From Elmis aenea (Eukaryota; Arthropoda; Insecta; Coleoptera; Elmidae): a DNA stretch of 64,000 nucleotides. Of this stretch, positions 48,016-59,249 are shown in pieces (the stretch's first letter is position 1; every line of letters starts with the position of its first letter). The stretch lies in NCBI GenBank assembly GCA_947652605.1, contig OX393581.1, positions 44,229,924 through 44,293,923 on the forward strand, given 5' to 3'. Under the pieces are notes generated by a model. That model made no database searches, was not told the origin of the DNA, and saw only the letters and a list, made by a program, of their open reading frames with translations. A program made the position numbers and the translations under genes.

Positions 48016-48740
48016 AGCAGCACTTAAATCTACTTGCGATGTATTCATTCTGTCGTAGCAAACAGTGCATGAGTGTGCCAGAACTGAACAAAATTCAATT
48101 CTAACGTCACCAATCAGACGAACTCTATGGGATGTTAATTTACTGTCAGACTAGACTTCTTGATTTTCATTTCCGCTACGAGGTATCGCGATAGTGATTT
48201 TCATTTCCGGTCCATGCATATTACCAGAAAACAAAACTTTTTCATATCGTGGAACACAATCGCGTCATTAAATATCGGTAGCTGTAATTACATTTAAAAA
48301 CTCGCTACAGCGAAGTGAATTTTTTAGCCGATAATTGAATGCCGTAACTATGTAATTCATTTTTAATTATGTAATGTGCGGTTCGAACAATAAAATTATA
48401 TACGTTTGTAGTTTCGTCGTATTTATATTCACAATTTTGTCTGCCAACGTGTTATTTTCGAGTTTTATTGTATACTACGCTCTGTAGTTAACGAGTATAT
48501 TTGATTATTGTTTGAAAAACTAGCGAGACCGAAAGTTTTAAATAGTGAGGATTGAATGATGACGGATCTGCGATTTCATAATTTACTTTATAAGTTTGTC
48601 TCAAGATAAATTGATTTTCGATAGCGACTCGAATCGCGCTGGAATAAGAACAGATTAACGTAAAAACGAAAAAACGTTAGCTGTCCTCGATGGTGTCTGG
48701 TGGTCTGTGTGTAGTGCAGCTTACTGTATCTACATGGTTT
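48016..48740. other. intron, no feature seen
   Basis: No element end or exon recognised. Confidence 0.45.
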
Positions 48741-49156
48741 TAAAACATAGGTGTAGCTAGGGGGGCAGGGGAGCGATCCTCCCCGGGCAGCACTTTTTTT
48801 GGGGCGGCAGTTTTAGTCTACTCAGATGGGGTAAAAATGAAAATTTCGGAGGTAATGAAGAATCAGTAGATATAATAATTCTGTACTAGCGCTATTAAAT
48901 TCATAAGAATTCATTAAAAAAAAAAAGTATTCTTATCGAAGTTGGAGTGTAAACACTGAAAACCCGCCCTCTTGTAACGACAGAAATTCCAAGTAATACA
49001 ATTTATGATAGGGTACCAAGTACCAACCATTCAATAAAATTATGAAGCATTTCATTTATTTTAGACGTACAATTCCATGCAGTTTTAACCTCTATTGTAA
49101 CAGGGATTTTTCATTTGGGTATAAATCCTTTTCTATATTAACCAATCGTCGCATAA

Positions 49157-50136
49157 CTATGAGGCGCCGTTTGTGTCAAAAAGAAATTTGCAAAATAAAT
49201 AACATTTCGTACATAAATATACACATATAAAAATATTTAGTCAATTCCACATTGTTTTTTTTTTTGTTTTTGTTATCGGTAGATAATAATGTATTTATCA
49301 AGAAAATATTTTTATTTATTTCGTGTACATTCCACATTTATATTTTTTTAATTTTTTTTTTTTTTTGATACCTCTGGTTAATAATTTATTTTTCGAGAAA
49401 ATATTTTTATTTATTTGCACACCAAAAATTTGTTTTTTTTTTTCACTGCAATTATGTACGCTATTATACAACAGATGGCGCGCTACCCAACATTTGTGTT
49501 TAATTTTAAACTGCTGCGAAGCAAATTAACTATATTTGACGTTTGCGACTTCCAGTTTAAAGTAAGTACTTATACGTATACTCTTTGCAATTTTTTAAGG
49601 TAATTGTAACTATTTTTTTCACAGCATGTCAACTGGAAGACCACAGCTGCCTGCATCAGCAGAACAAATTGCCTTCCTTAGGAAATCTCGTTTAAAATGG
49701 ACAATTATTTCTAAAATATTAGGTATTTCCAGAAGCACACTATAGGTATAGAAGAAGCTTATTAACATTTTATATAATTGAACAAGCAGCAGTTCATAAT
49801 TAAACACAAATGTTGAGTGGCGCGCCATCTGTTGTATAATAGCGTGCATAATTTCAGTGAAAAAAAAAATTTTTTGGGGTGCAAATAAATAAAAATATTT
49901 TCTTGAAAAATAAATTATTAACCAAAGGTATCAAAAAAAAAAAAATTAAAAAAATATAAATGTGGAATGTACACGAAATATATAAAAATATTTTCTTGAT
50001 AAATTATTAGCGATGTCAAAAAAAAATAAAAAAATTTTAAATGTGAAATTGACTAAATATTTTTATGTTTGTATATTTATGTACGAAATGTTATTTATTT
50101 TGCAAATTTCTTTTTGACACAAACGGCGCCTCATAC
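49157..50136. repeat. ~980-bp palindrome carrying an HTH-coding exon
   Basis: Left arm GAGGCGCCGTTTGTGTC (49161) pairs with GACACAAACGGCGCCTC near 50132. The arms continue through ATTTCGTACATAAAT and ACAACAGATGGCGCGC (49472 and 49820). The central ~270 bp is not palindromic and includes the frame at 49626-49745. Confidence 0.8.
49626..49745 (+). pseudogene. transposon HTH fragment, 39 codons
   Basis: Frame from ATG at 49626: MSTGRPQLPASAEQIAFLRK, then KWTIISKILGISRSTL and a stop. The spacing WT.I.KILGISRSTL is a helix-turn-helix of the kind found at the N-terminus of integrase- or recombinase-type transposon proteins. TTTTTTCACAG just upstream is a good splice acceptor. Truncated by TAG; no remaining catalytic domain nearby. 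Confidence 0.5.
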
Positions 50137-50781
50137 ATAACAATAACATTCGTCTAATTTTTTTTTAATGGAGAGGTACAAAAGTTTCGAGCAGTGGTAA
50201 GAGAACTTTCAAATCATAGGGCACCAGAAACAGACTGACGATTTTTCATCACTTGTAAGTAGTACAATAAATTTGGGAGGTTTTTCAGTATGTGATAAAA
50301 ATATTGGTCGGATGCGACTGGCCTAAGTGTGTGATAATTAGTGCAATTTTACAGGTATATAAAATCGTTTTTTATTTATATTACATTTGGAGTTGTGTCT
50401 AGGCAAGGCGAGGTGCAAAGAAATTCATACGCTTTTTATTCATGAGCACTTTTGAGCTATTCGAACAAGCAACAAAATATACCATAAAGTGACGTTTTTC
50501 CGTTTTTTTTTTTAAATGAAATTTTAGGCTGAAATATGCTGTTACTTTTTTAGAATGTATGTGAATTTTATGTTTATATTTATATTATTGCTTTTTTGTA
50601 ATTTTGCTAAATGTATTATGTAAGAGTTCCTTTACCTAAATGAAAACCGTTAGTGAAAGTTTTTACCCTTATTAAAAATAATTTCGTGGGGGTGGGGGGC
50701 GATCTGATTTAAAAAAAATGAAAATCAGAAAAGGTTCTGTAGTTAAACTGTAATTTTGGATTATGGTAAAGTACTCTACAT

Positions 50782-51129
50782 AAGCGTTTCTCAAACTTTT
50801 AAACACGCGACCCAAATAATTTTCTAGAAATGGGAGTACGGCCCATAGGGCTCTAGTCGAGAGGGTCCAGGCAAATTTTTGCACGGGGATGGGACGCAGG
50901 AAGGGGGTCTCCATCCCCGCAAGAAAATTTATGAAAAAACACCTTTAGAAATGTAATTTTAAAGCATTTTAATACAGAAATTTAAAAAGAAAAATAGGCA
51001 CTTTTTATATAATTCAACTTCTTATTTTGATAACGAAATTGCTGTCTTTTTTTTTTGTATTTTTATCAAAACAGTTCCGTTTCGCGACCCAATAAAAATT
51101 TAATGCGACCCATAGTTTAAGAAACGTTG
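50782..51129. mobile_element. hAT-type MITE, 348 bp, 8-bp TSD
   Basis: Ends AAGCGTTTCTCAAACTTTT and AGTTTAAGAAACGTTG are inverted, with GCGACCC just inside each. Flanked by CTCTACAT at 50774-50781 and 51130-51137. Non-coding. Confidence 0.85.
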
Positions 51130-51337
51130 CTCTACATTATCTAACTTTGCATTAAAACACGTTTGAACATCTAAAATTAAAAAAAAATCGCCGGTGGCGC
51201 ATTTTATCCCCCCCCCCGCTTTTTGGTGTCGTCCTCCGCTTGCTAGTGGAAATATCAAGAGATAGCAACCCTTATTTAAAGGGGCGGCAAATGCAGGGAC
51301 CGCCCCGGGCGGCACAAACTCTAGCTACGACAAAAGA

Positions 51338-51835
51338 AATTACTTACAAACACTTTTTAAAGATCATGCAAAAATTAGGGTTTCGTACTGTATGTGGAAT
51401 GTTACCACGTTAAGGGTTTCTTTGCATTGAACGATAAAAATATGCCCTACATAGAAAACCTCACACTCTGAGGTCATTAACCCTTTGCAGTCCAATTAAT
51501 TTTCCAAAATTATAACTTGATAAGAATTAATTTTTTTTTTTGGCAGTGACATCAACTGATAACAGTCCCTTATTTATAAAACTTACAGGTTTCTAGTTAT
51601 AAAATGTAAATGAGCGACAGTTATAATTACGTCAGCCGACCTTGGAACGCAAGCGTTGAAATATGCCGGCGGGGACGCCCCGACGTTGGACCGCAAAGGG
51701 TTAATCGAGAAGGATTAACGTTTTTCATTGTGTCAAATTTTTTTTTCGAATTTAAACAAGTATTCGACCGCTACAAGAACCGCAACGGTTTTAAAAGCTT
51801 GGTTTTTGTAAGTTAAAAGAACATAAAGATCTTAC
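51338..51835 (-). other. 5' end of the ~29 kb intron
   Basis: Begins with the donor GTAAGATC on the minus strand (51835). A GC-richer patch at 51640-51700 (GCCGGCGGGGACGCCCCGACG) is present. No exon recognised. Confidence 0.45.
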
Positions 51836-52405
51836 CTGTTGCATTTTTTCAAAATCTAGACAAGGCCTTTGTACATGTAGGTGCCTAGTATGTCGGGATC
51901 GTTTTCTAGGTGATACTTCATAATGTACAAGTTTTGGTGGCGGGCTAAGTGAACGAATTTTATTATTTGGCGTCCTTCCTCCCGGTTTTACCGCTTCTAG
52001 CGGTGGCGAGGTACGGAACTGGACCGGCGTAGCCATACTAGCCAGCAGATTATGGACTTCGTCGTCGGAAGAACCGGAATGTTCGAGATGGACGGCGTCG
52101 TCTCCGTAAAACTTGCCGTAAGGCGAACAAGGAGATGACGGACTGAGATTACCGTAATGAGACATGTTTTCTTCGTTTTCTGGACTATATCTGCGCACAT
52201 ATGAGTCACCTATTTGCGACCATTTGCGTTTTTCCGGTAAACATACGGAAGCCGCTCGGAGAGGTCGTTCTGAGCGAGCTTCTTTGGAACTGTTTATTAC
52301 TTCCAGTTCTTCCTCGGAACTGTGGGGGTCGTGTTGATCTGGGGCGGGACTTTCCATTGAACAACCTGTGTCAGCGGGAGATACACTGCACATTCGCTCT
52401 GACAT
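51836..52405 (-). CDS. main coding exon of conserved nuclear protein gene
   Basis: 190 codons from ATG 52405 to donor AACAG/GTAAGA at 51836. The exon itself begins at 52407 after a strong acceptor (polypyrimidine, GCAG), so a non-coding 5' exon must lie upstream. With the 24-codon exon at 22791-22865 the protein is 214 residues. It is acidic/Ser-rich at first (HSSEEELEVINSS), then PEKRKWSQIGDSYVRRYSP, a Ser/Pro region (NLSPSSPCSPYG), SLSPPPKLVHYEVSP, and a basic PRKRSRHTRHLH that looks like a nuclear localisation signal (~165-176), ending RPCLDFEKMQQ. No enzyme fold or zinc finger is visible. Multiple SP sites suggest phosphorylation. RPxLDFxKM resembles the tail of FAM53 proteins, but I would not assign it on that. 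Function unknown. Confidence 0.8.
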
Positions 52406-52605
52406 AGCTGCAAAAAAAAACAAACTTTAATGTACATCGCCTTTTAGATATTCTGCAATAAAAACTAATCTTACACTTGGGCATAAACTAATTTAAAAGC
52501 GATTAGTTAAGTTTAAAGCAACTAAAGCTTGCTGAATATGCAAATTGTATTTAAACTGTTCATAGTTTAGCTGAACTACATTAAAATTTCCTAATAATAA
52601 TACTG

Positions 52606-52945
52606 TACGGAGTGGGCAAATTTCGATGTTTTCATAGGGTATCTCGGTAACTATAAGAGTTATGGAAAAACGGACCCCCGTTCCTCGATCTCTTCTTTCG
52701 TGAAAAAGTTCATGGTGAAAACCAAAATTGGTTATCGTCGTTTGTTTTCGAGTTATCACCGATAACTCGATTTTTCGACTTATCGTTTTACGACTATATC
52801 TCGCATGTTAATGAAAATAAAGAAAAATAATTTTTTGATAAGAATGCAGTGGCGTAGACAATTTTTCAAAAAAAAATCCGAACTTCGAGTTGTGAAAAAG
52901 CTATATTTTTTTAAACGGAACTCATAGTTGGCTGTGGCATCACGA
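52606..52945 (+). repeat. single arm of a CAGGGTGGGC-type foldback family
   Basis: Starts GTACGGAGTGGGCAAATTTC and runs through GGGTATCTCGGTAACTATA, TCACCGATAACTCGA and GCAGTGGCGTAGAC to CATAGTTGGCTGTGGC. Reverse-complement homolog of 6180-6530. The partner arm is absent. It sits ~200 bp upstream (minus sense) of the coding exon, in the first intron or promoter of that gene. Confidence 0.75.
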
Positions 52946-53202
52946 GATTAAACATATAATTCATTTAACAGAAAAAATAAAAAAACATGAAAGTTCAAGT
53001 TTGCTCCACCTTTTTTTTTTGAAAATAATAGGTGCACCCCCAAAATATCAACCCACGCGCCGCCACTGGCTGCAAGTGAAACTTATCTAAATCATTTTCT
53101 AATTGCACCATTACTCTGTCCCGTTTGAAATTAGTCAGTATTATTTTTGCAAATTAAAACAATATCCTCTCATGAAATTTTTTTCTGCGTACGCCATTGC
53201 TG

Positions 53203-54390
53203 TACAGGGTGGTCTATTTTCGATGCCCATACAGGGTATCTCGGTTATTATCAGAGATAGAAAAAAACTAAATACATAAACTCGATTTATTTTTTCGAGA
53301 GAAATTTATTGCCGTAAACAGATTTTTGATATCTTTTTTAATTTTCGAAATATAGCCAAAAACCGATTTTTGGCACTTTTCAAAAATGTTAAATATCTCG
53401 TTTAAACGAGAAGATAGAAAAAAACTTTAAAGACATTTTTCGCATGATTTTTTGTGCTTAATAAGATAGCGATATTCAATTGTTTTTTACTTATATCAAT
53501 GCCGATATATTGCACCTAACTTTCTTATTTTAAATGGCAACCATAGGCAAATTATATATTTTTGAAAAACGCAAAAAATAAGCTTTCGATTCATGTCAAA
53601 GCCAACTATGGTTGTCATTTAAAATAAGAAAGTTAGGTGTAATATATCAATATTTGTATGAGTAAAAAAAAATTGAACATCGCCATCTTATTAAGGACAA
53701 AAAACCATGCAAAAAATGTCTTTAAAGTTTTTCTCTATCTTTTCGTTTGAGCGAGATATTTAACATTTTTGATGTCTTTTTTGATACTCGAAATTAAGCC
53801 AACACCATTTTTGGCTCTTTTCAAAAATGTTAAATATCTCGTTTAAACGAGAAGATAGAAAAAAACTTTAAAGACATTTTTCGCATGATTTTTTGTGCTT
53901 AATAAGATGGCGATGTTCAATTTTTTTTTACTCATACAAATATTGATATATTACACCTAACTTTCTTATTTTAAATGACAACCATAGTTGGCTTTGACAT
54001 GAATCGAAAGCTTATTTTTTGCGTTTTTCAAAAATATATAATTTGCCTATGGTTGCCATTTAAAATAAGAAAGTTAGGCGTAATATATTGGCATTAATAT
54101 GAGTAAAAAACAATTGAACATCGCTATCTTATTAAGCACAAAAAATCATGCGAAAAATGTCTGTAAAGTTTTTTTCTATCTTCTCGTTTAAACGAGATAT
54201 TTAACATTTTTGAAAAGTGCCAAAAATCGGTTTTTGGCTATATTTCGAAAATTAAAAAAGATATCAAAAATCTGTTTACGGCAATAAATTTCTCTCGAAA
54301 AAATAAATCGAGTTTATGTATTTAGTTTTTTTCTATCTCTGATAATAACCGAGATACCCTGTATGGGCATCGAAAATAGACCACCCTGTA
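53203..54390. mobile_element. palindrome-of-palindromes foldback element, 1.19 kb
   Basis: TACAGGGTGGTCTATTTTCG at 53203 pairs with its complement ending at 54390. The pairing runs almost without break to the centre near 53796. Each half is itself a palindrome (about 53386-53770 and 53822-54206), so one ~190-bp module occurs four times in alternating orientation (landmarks AACTTTCTTATTTTAAATG and AATATCTCGTTTAAACGAG). No coding capacity. Confidence 0.92.
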
Positions 54391-54850
54391 CAGTGCACAT
54401 ATTTTCATTGTAATTCGCATGAATTACATTATTACTTTAACGGTTTCATAAAACACATTTAATAAAAGTAATAATAATGGTACAACGACTTTTCTTTGGG
54501 GATTATCCGACCTGAAACCGCTATACGGCCACTGTGATTAAAACTGAGGTGCAATAAACGTAATATAATATGGGTGCGCAAGGAATATGAAATATTATTA
54601 TTAACATGGCAGGAACCAAATTTAGAATCTGGGATATTAAACTGACGGAGAAAAATTGCGCTGCTCATATTTCATCTTGTACCTACCTAGTTAACATATC
54701 ATATTTATATACCGTTTCTTTAGTTACTAAATTAACGCAGAAGCAGTCGAAATGCAACTATATTTAATAAACTCTGTTTATAATTCATATTCTAAAAAAT
54801 ACAGCAGATATAAAAACTTAAAATAAGTTTGTTTTAAATTTTTCACAGTG
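54391..54850. other. spacer between two related foldbacks
   Basis: AT-rich; no feature seen. Confidence 0.45.
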
Positions 54851-55271
54851 TACAGGGTGGCCTATTTTCGATGCCCATACAGGGTATCTCGGTTATTATC
54901 AGAGATAGAAAAAAACTAAGTACGTAGTCTCGATTTCTTTTTTTCGAGAGAAATTCATTGCCGTAAATAGATTTTTGATATCTTTTTTAATGTTCGAAAT
55001 ATACCAATTTTTGGCAATTTTCAAAAATGTTAAATATCTTGCTTAAACAAAAAGATAGAGAAGAACTTTTTATTTTACTCATATAAGTAGCGATATATTA
55101 CACCTACATTTTTAATTTTAAATGGCAATATTAAAAAAGATATCTAAAATCTGTTAACGGCAATGAATTCCTCTCGAAAATAGAAATCGAGACTACGTAC
55201 TTAGTTTTTTTTTCTATCTCTGATAATAACCGAGATACCCTGTATGGGCATCGAAAATAGGTCCCCCTGTA
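54851..55271. mobile_element. short internally deleted copy of the 53203 foldback
   Basis: TACAGGGTGGCCTATTTTCG at 54851 and CGAAAATAGGTCCCCCTGTA ending at 55271. The outer ~150 bp of each arm matches 53203-54390 (ATACAGGGTATCTCGGTTAT and the GAGAGAAAT...GCCGTAAA block); the middle modules are lost. Confidence 0.88.
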
Positions 55272-55567
55272 GATGGAGGAAATTTACAACTAGGAAAGGA
55301 CAGCAAAAATCAAAATATTTGGAGGTACCTTTTGCGTACATAAACTGGCGAGTTAAGATCAATAGTACATATTTCTAGGGTCCCACAAATACATATATTT
55401 AGTGACTAAACACGGAAATCTTGCTTATTTTAAGAGCTATGAAGTCGGATAAATTGGGGAAAAAATTGCGTTATTTGGTGCTGGATTTAAATTTACAATG
55501 AAAATTGCCATAACCCGTTCAGTTATTTAGGAAAAATCTATTTGCTAAATCAACAATCTCCCCACAT

Positions 55568-55858
55568 ATGGATAGAACGTTTTTAGCTGCTCAGATCTCT
55601 TCTTTAGTTTGTTTTTTGTGCGGAAATATGGTAGTATATTGCGAACCAGCAACCACAGTGGAAAACGTGAAAGATAAAATAAGACATATTTTTGAAAACG
55701 CTCTCACGAATATTGGTAAGGATACAAGATACATTGACACAAACATTATGAAAACGGTTAAAAAAGTTTGCACAGATCAGCAGGAGAAAAATTTCAAAAA
55801 TTTATTGAATAACTACATAGTAAATAGGTTTAAAATATTTGTGCCATATAATATATAA
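55568..55858 (+). CDS. orphan ORF, 96 aa, hydrophobic N-terminus
   Basis: Open frame not explained by any repeat I recognise. Residues 5-25 (FLAAQISSLVCFLCGNMVVY) could be a signal peptide, followed by a charged, helix-prone region with KDKIRHIFENAL and KTVKKVCTDQQEK. It has no domain I can name. It ends where an RTE-type LINE fragment starts. No promoter, splice or polyadenylation evidence; could be chance in a degraded region. Confidence 0.2.
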   Translation: MDRTFLAAQISSLVCFLCGNMVVYCEPATTVENVKDKIRHIFENALTNIGKDTRYIDTNIMKTVKKVCTDQQEKNFKNLLNNYIVNRFKIFVPYNI

Positions 55859-56795
55859 AAACCTTAGCAACAATAACAAAGTATACACGGGAGCATTGGA
55901 CCTAGAGAAGGCATTTGATAGTATAAAAAGGGAAGAGATCTAAACAAAAGAGGTGTTAACAGAAAGCCAACTGAAGTAATTAAAAGTATATACTTAACAA
56001 CTGAAAATGTAGTACGAGTAAACGGGAAAACATCTGATGGGTTCATAACAAGAAGAGGTGTAAGACAGGGAGAGAGGTGTACTGAGTCTTCTACTTTTTA
56101 TTATTATAATGGACGAAATATCCAAAAAGATAAACAAAGGTCTAAGGAAAACACACCTAGGATATAGGAAACTTCGTCCGGTGTTCCTAAACGAACTATT
56201 GTATGCCGATGACCTATTGATATGTGCAACCAATAAAAAAGACCTACAGGAGCGAATGGAAAAATAAGTATGAGGAAATTTAAGAATATAAACTCGGAGA
56301 AGACAGAGATTATAGAAATTGCAAACAAAATAGAAGGTATAAAGATACAACTAAGGGACGAAGAAATACAACAAACGAACAGATTAATGCCCGGTTTCTC
56401 CGACACATCTCAAGATCGAACTTATATAAGCCCGCCTTATATTTAAGACCGTCTCAAGATACCAATGCGTTGCACAGAAAACATATTCCGGAATCTGTTA
56501 GACATCTCAGCTAAGTTAGAGAACTCGGCTTGGCAACGTTGCAAGAAGTCGGCACATTTTAGCGGCAGATTGAAATGGCTAATTTTCATTGGCCATTTAC
56601 ATCACAGCTGTTAAAACGGCTCCCTGTGACATCTTGTTGTTGCTATCAGCTGTTAGTCACATATAAAGTTACAGTTCGGCGTTTATTATTTTATTTTGTG
56701 TTGAAATGGCGGAAAAAAAAGAATAAATTATACAATGGAGGAAAAACAATTATTAGTTAGCTTGGTGGAAGAAAATAAAATAAATAGATTATGTA

Positions 56796-57674
56796 TACAG
56801 GGTGTTTGAAATTCGAGTTTAAGCATGGGGTTCTCGCTTATTATAATAGCTAGAGTATAGGTTTAAATTTGGCAAAGTTGCTAAATTTGGTGCTCGTTAA
56901 TAATCCAAAGAGAAATTGGAAATATCTCAAACGGGGTCCGAGAAAATTAGGAAAAACTGGAAAGTACGATTTTTGAAAATCGTCTATAACTCCTTTGGAG
57001 TATGAAATATTTGAAATGTGTAAAAACATTGCCGAAGCAACGTTTTAAGCCGAATCGGATGGTAGTCACAAATTTTTCTTAGATCGATTCGTTTTTATTT
57101 TATGACCACCAACTTTGTTTTTGCTTATGGACGCAAGTTTTGCTATTTACATTATCAAATAGCATTTATTTTTCTAAATCCATTGATGTATCACACATGG
57201 TATTTTACTTTTTCTTTTATTGTCAAATTTCAAAAAATACGTTTTAAACAATAACCATTATAAATCAGATTGGCCGGTCACTGTAGTTTATGTTGTTTCC
57301 ATGACAACCGATCAACAATCTAAAAGTTTTAAAGGCCTGTTAGTCCTAAAAATGAACTTTAATAACGAAGAAAAACGCGATATGCTGCCCATCACAAAAA
57401 ACAAAGTTGGTTGTCTAAAACAAAAACGAATCGACCTAGGAAAAATTTGTGACCACCATCCGATTCAAACTCTAAAGGAGTTATAGACGATTTTTAAAAA
57501 TCGTATTTTCCAGTTTTTCCTAATTTTCTCGGATACTGTTTGAGATATTTCCAATTTATCTTTGGATTATTAATGAGCACCAAATTTAGCAACTTTGCCA
57601 AATTTAAACCTATACTCTAGCTATTATAATACGCGAGATCCCCATGCTTAAACTCGAATTTCAAACACCCTGTG
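56796..57674. mobile_element. foldback element nested in Harbinger element 1
   Basis: ACAGGGTGTTTGAAATTCGA at the left and TCGAATTTCAAACACCCTGT at the right, with TA at 56794-56795 and 57675-57676. The arms run inward (AAGCATGGGG, ATTATAATAGCTAGAGTATA) to a centre near 57235. The 88-codon frame at 57220-57486 lies across the palindrome and is not a gene. Confidence 0.88.
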
Positions 57675-57676
57675 TA

Positions 57677-57865
57677 CTCCAATTGAGGCTCAATTTGATC
57701 TAAGATCACAATAACTGTCTCTTTTGTGAGACGAAAACGCATAAAAAAACGATCGTATTCGAAATCCGTAAATGGATTTGCGCGAACAAATCGCCTTCGA
57801 GGAATTACAGGGTCGTACAAGTCATCATCTGCATCATCTATCATATTTATAAAGTCAATGTCCAT
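57677..57865 (-). pseudogene. HARBI1-like transposase, N-terminal 63 codons
   Basis: The minus-strand frame starts MDIDFINMIDDADDDLYDPV, then RRFVRANPFTDFEYDRFFMR and FRLTKETVIVILDQIEPQLEY, the recognisable N-terminal helical region of Harbinger DDE transposases. It is cut off at 57677 by the inserted foldback, so the whole catalytic DDE core is absent. Confidence 0.85.
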
Positions 57866-58102
57866 ATTTAAACTTAAACCACAATTTAAACAAGCACTTA
57901 ACTACAAACAAAGCAAATACAAGATACTTTTAGGTTATGTACTCCAGCTCAAGTTCTAGTAAACAGCGACTCAAGATGTGAGCTCAGCTCAAGTCGAATA
58001 TGTTCTTAAAATTGCTTGGTGCAACACTTTATACCGTTAAGGCGAACTTAAGATTCAGCTAGATCTTAAGATGTGTCGGAGAAACCGGGCATAAAATACT
58101 TA

Positions 58103-59249
58103 TGCCCGGTTTCTCCGACACATCTTAAGATCTAGCTGAATCTTAAGTTCGCCTTAACGTTATAAAGTGTTGCACCAAGCAATTTTAAGAACATATTCGA
58201 CTTGAGATGAGCTCACATCTTGAGTCGCTGTTTACTAGAACTTGAGCTGGAGTACCTAACGTAAAATTATCTTGTATTTGCTTTGTTTGTAGAAAGAAGG
58301 AAGATCATTAGTTTCCGCGCTTATATTATGAATTACTGGGGTTATTACGGAATTATTTTGCATAAGGGATGTCGGATATAGCGCCAATTATCCATTCAAA
58401 GTGTGTTCCCAGATTTGAAAAAAAATTTACAAGTGTTGTTTATGCAAAGAACGCCTTAATTTGTCGTTGCATATAATAATTTAAATTTTCCTCGCAAAAC
58501 AGTTTCTCCGAAAGCAGTAAAATATTTGGTGTTTACGTTTTTTTAAAATTAAAAATTGTGTTGTGTTTTTTTTGAGAAAAAAGATGTATGTACGTACTTC
58601 CTACTTATATATTTCATTTTGTTATGTTACTGTTTTCTTATGAATTAACTTTTTTTTATAAAACAAAAGACTAGTCATTCAACAAATACCCCCAAAAGTT
58701 ACACTCACTGCCAAAAATTATATTTAAAAAATGTATTTTATGTATAAGTATTATATATCATTAAATATAAAGGGCGGCAAAAATAATATTTGCCCAGAGC
58801 GGCGGAAAAGCTAGATCGGGCCCTGAACAGCATTGGTAGATTTGTTCTCTAAAACACACTTATTTTCTTCCACCAAGCTAATTAATAATTGTTTTTACTC
58901 CATGGTATAATTTATTCTTTTTTTGTCCGCCATTTCAACACAAAATAAAATAATAAACACCGAACTGTAACTTTATGTGCGACTATCAGCTGATAGCAAC
59001 AACAGGATGTCACAGGGAGCCGTTTAAACAGCTATGATGGGAATGGCCAATGAAAATTTGCCATTCAAATCTGCCGTTATAATGTGCCGACTTCTTGCAA
59101 CGTTGCCAAACCGAGTTCTAACTTAGCTGAGATGTCTAACAGATTCCGGAATATGTTTTCTGTGCAACGCATTGGTATCTTGAGACGGTCTTAAATATAA
59201 GGCGGTCTTATATAAGTTCGATCTTGAGATGTGTCGGAGAAACCGGGCA
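58103..59249. mobile_element. PIF/Harbinger element 2, inverted, TTA TSD
   Basis: Same terminal repeats as element 1, flanked by TTA at 58100-58102 and 59250-59252. 58103-58300 mirrors the right end of element 1 and 58860-59249 mirrors its left end, so it is a deleted copy in opposite orientation. The 58310-58850 middle is unrelated. It includes a hAT-like scrap ending CTAGATCGGGCCCTG at ~58825. No intact protein. Confidence 0.88.

Larger units (their letters stand above)
48753..51332. mobile_element. composite element with GTAGCTAG ends
   Basis: GTGTAGCTAGGGGGGCAGGGG at the left and CCCGGGCGGCACAAACTCTAGCTAC at the right are inverted (the shared core is GTAGCTAG plus a G/C-rich GGGGCGGCA block). 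The stretch contains a palindrome (49157-50136) and a hAT MITE (50782-51129). I found no clear target duplication, so the outer limits and superfamily are uncertain. Confidence 0.5.
56388..58091. mobile_element. PIF/Harbinger element 1, TAA TSD
   Basis: TGCCCGGTTTCTCCGACACA at the left and TGTGTCGGAGAAACCGGGCA at the right, flanked by TAA at 56385-56387 and 58092-58094. Two convergent gene starts remain. On the plus strand a frame from 56735 begins MEEKQLLVSLVEENKINRL (start of the accessory Myb/MADF-type protein). On the minus strand a HARBI1-like transposase begins at 57865. A foldback inserted at 56796-57674 has removed or replaced the middle of both. Confidence 0.9.

Noticed and set aside
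51791..51835. Read-through end of the 52405-51836 exon (VRSLC...) as the true C-terminus.
   Set aside because: A consensus donor GTAAGA precedes it and a phase-0 exon at 22865-22791 supplies the conserved tail; the read-through could still exist as a minor form.
57220..57486. 88-codon frame as a gene.
   Set aside because: It spans the centre of a foldback element and its mirror image is present in the other arm.
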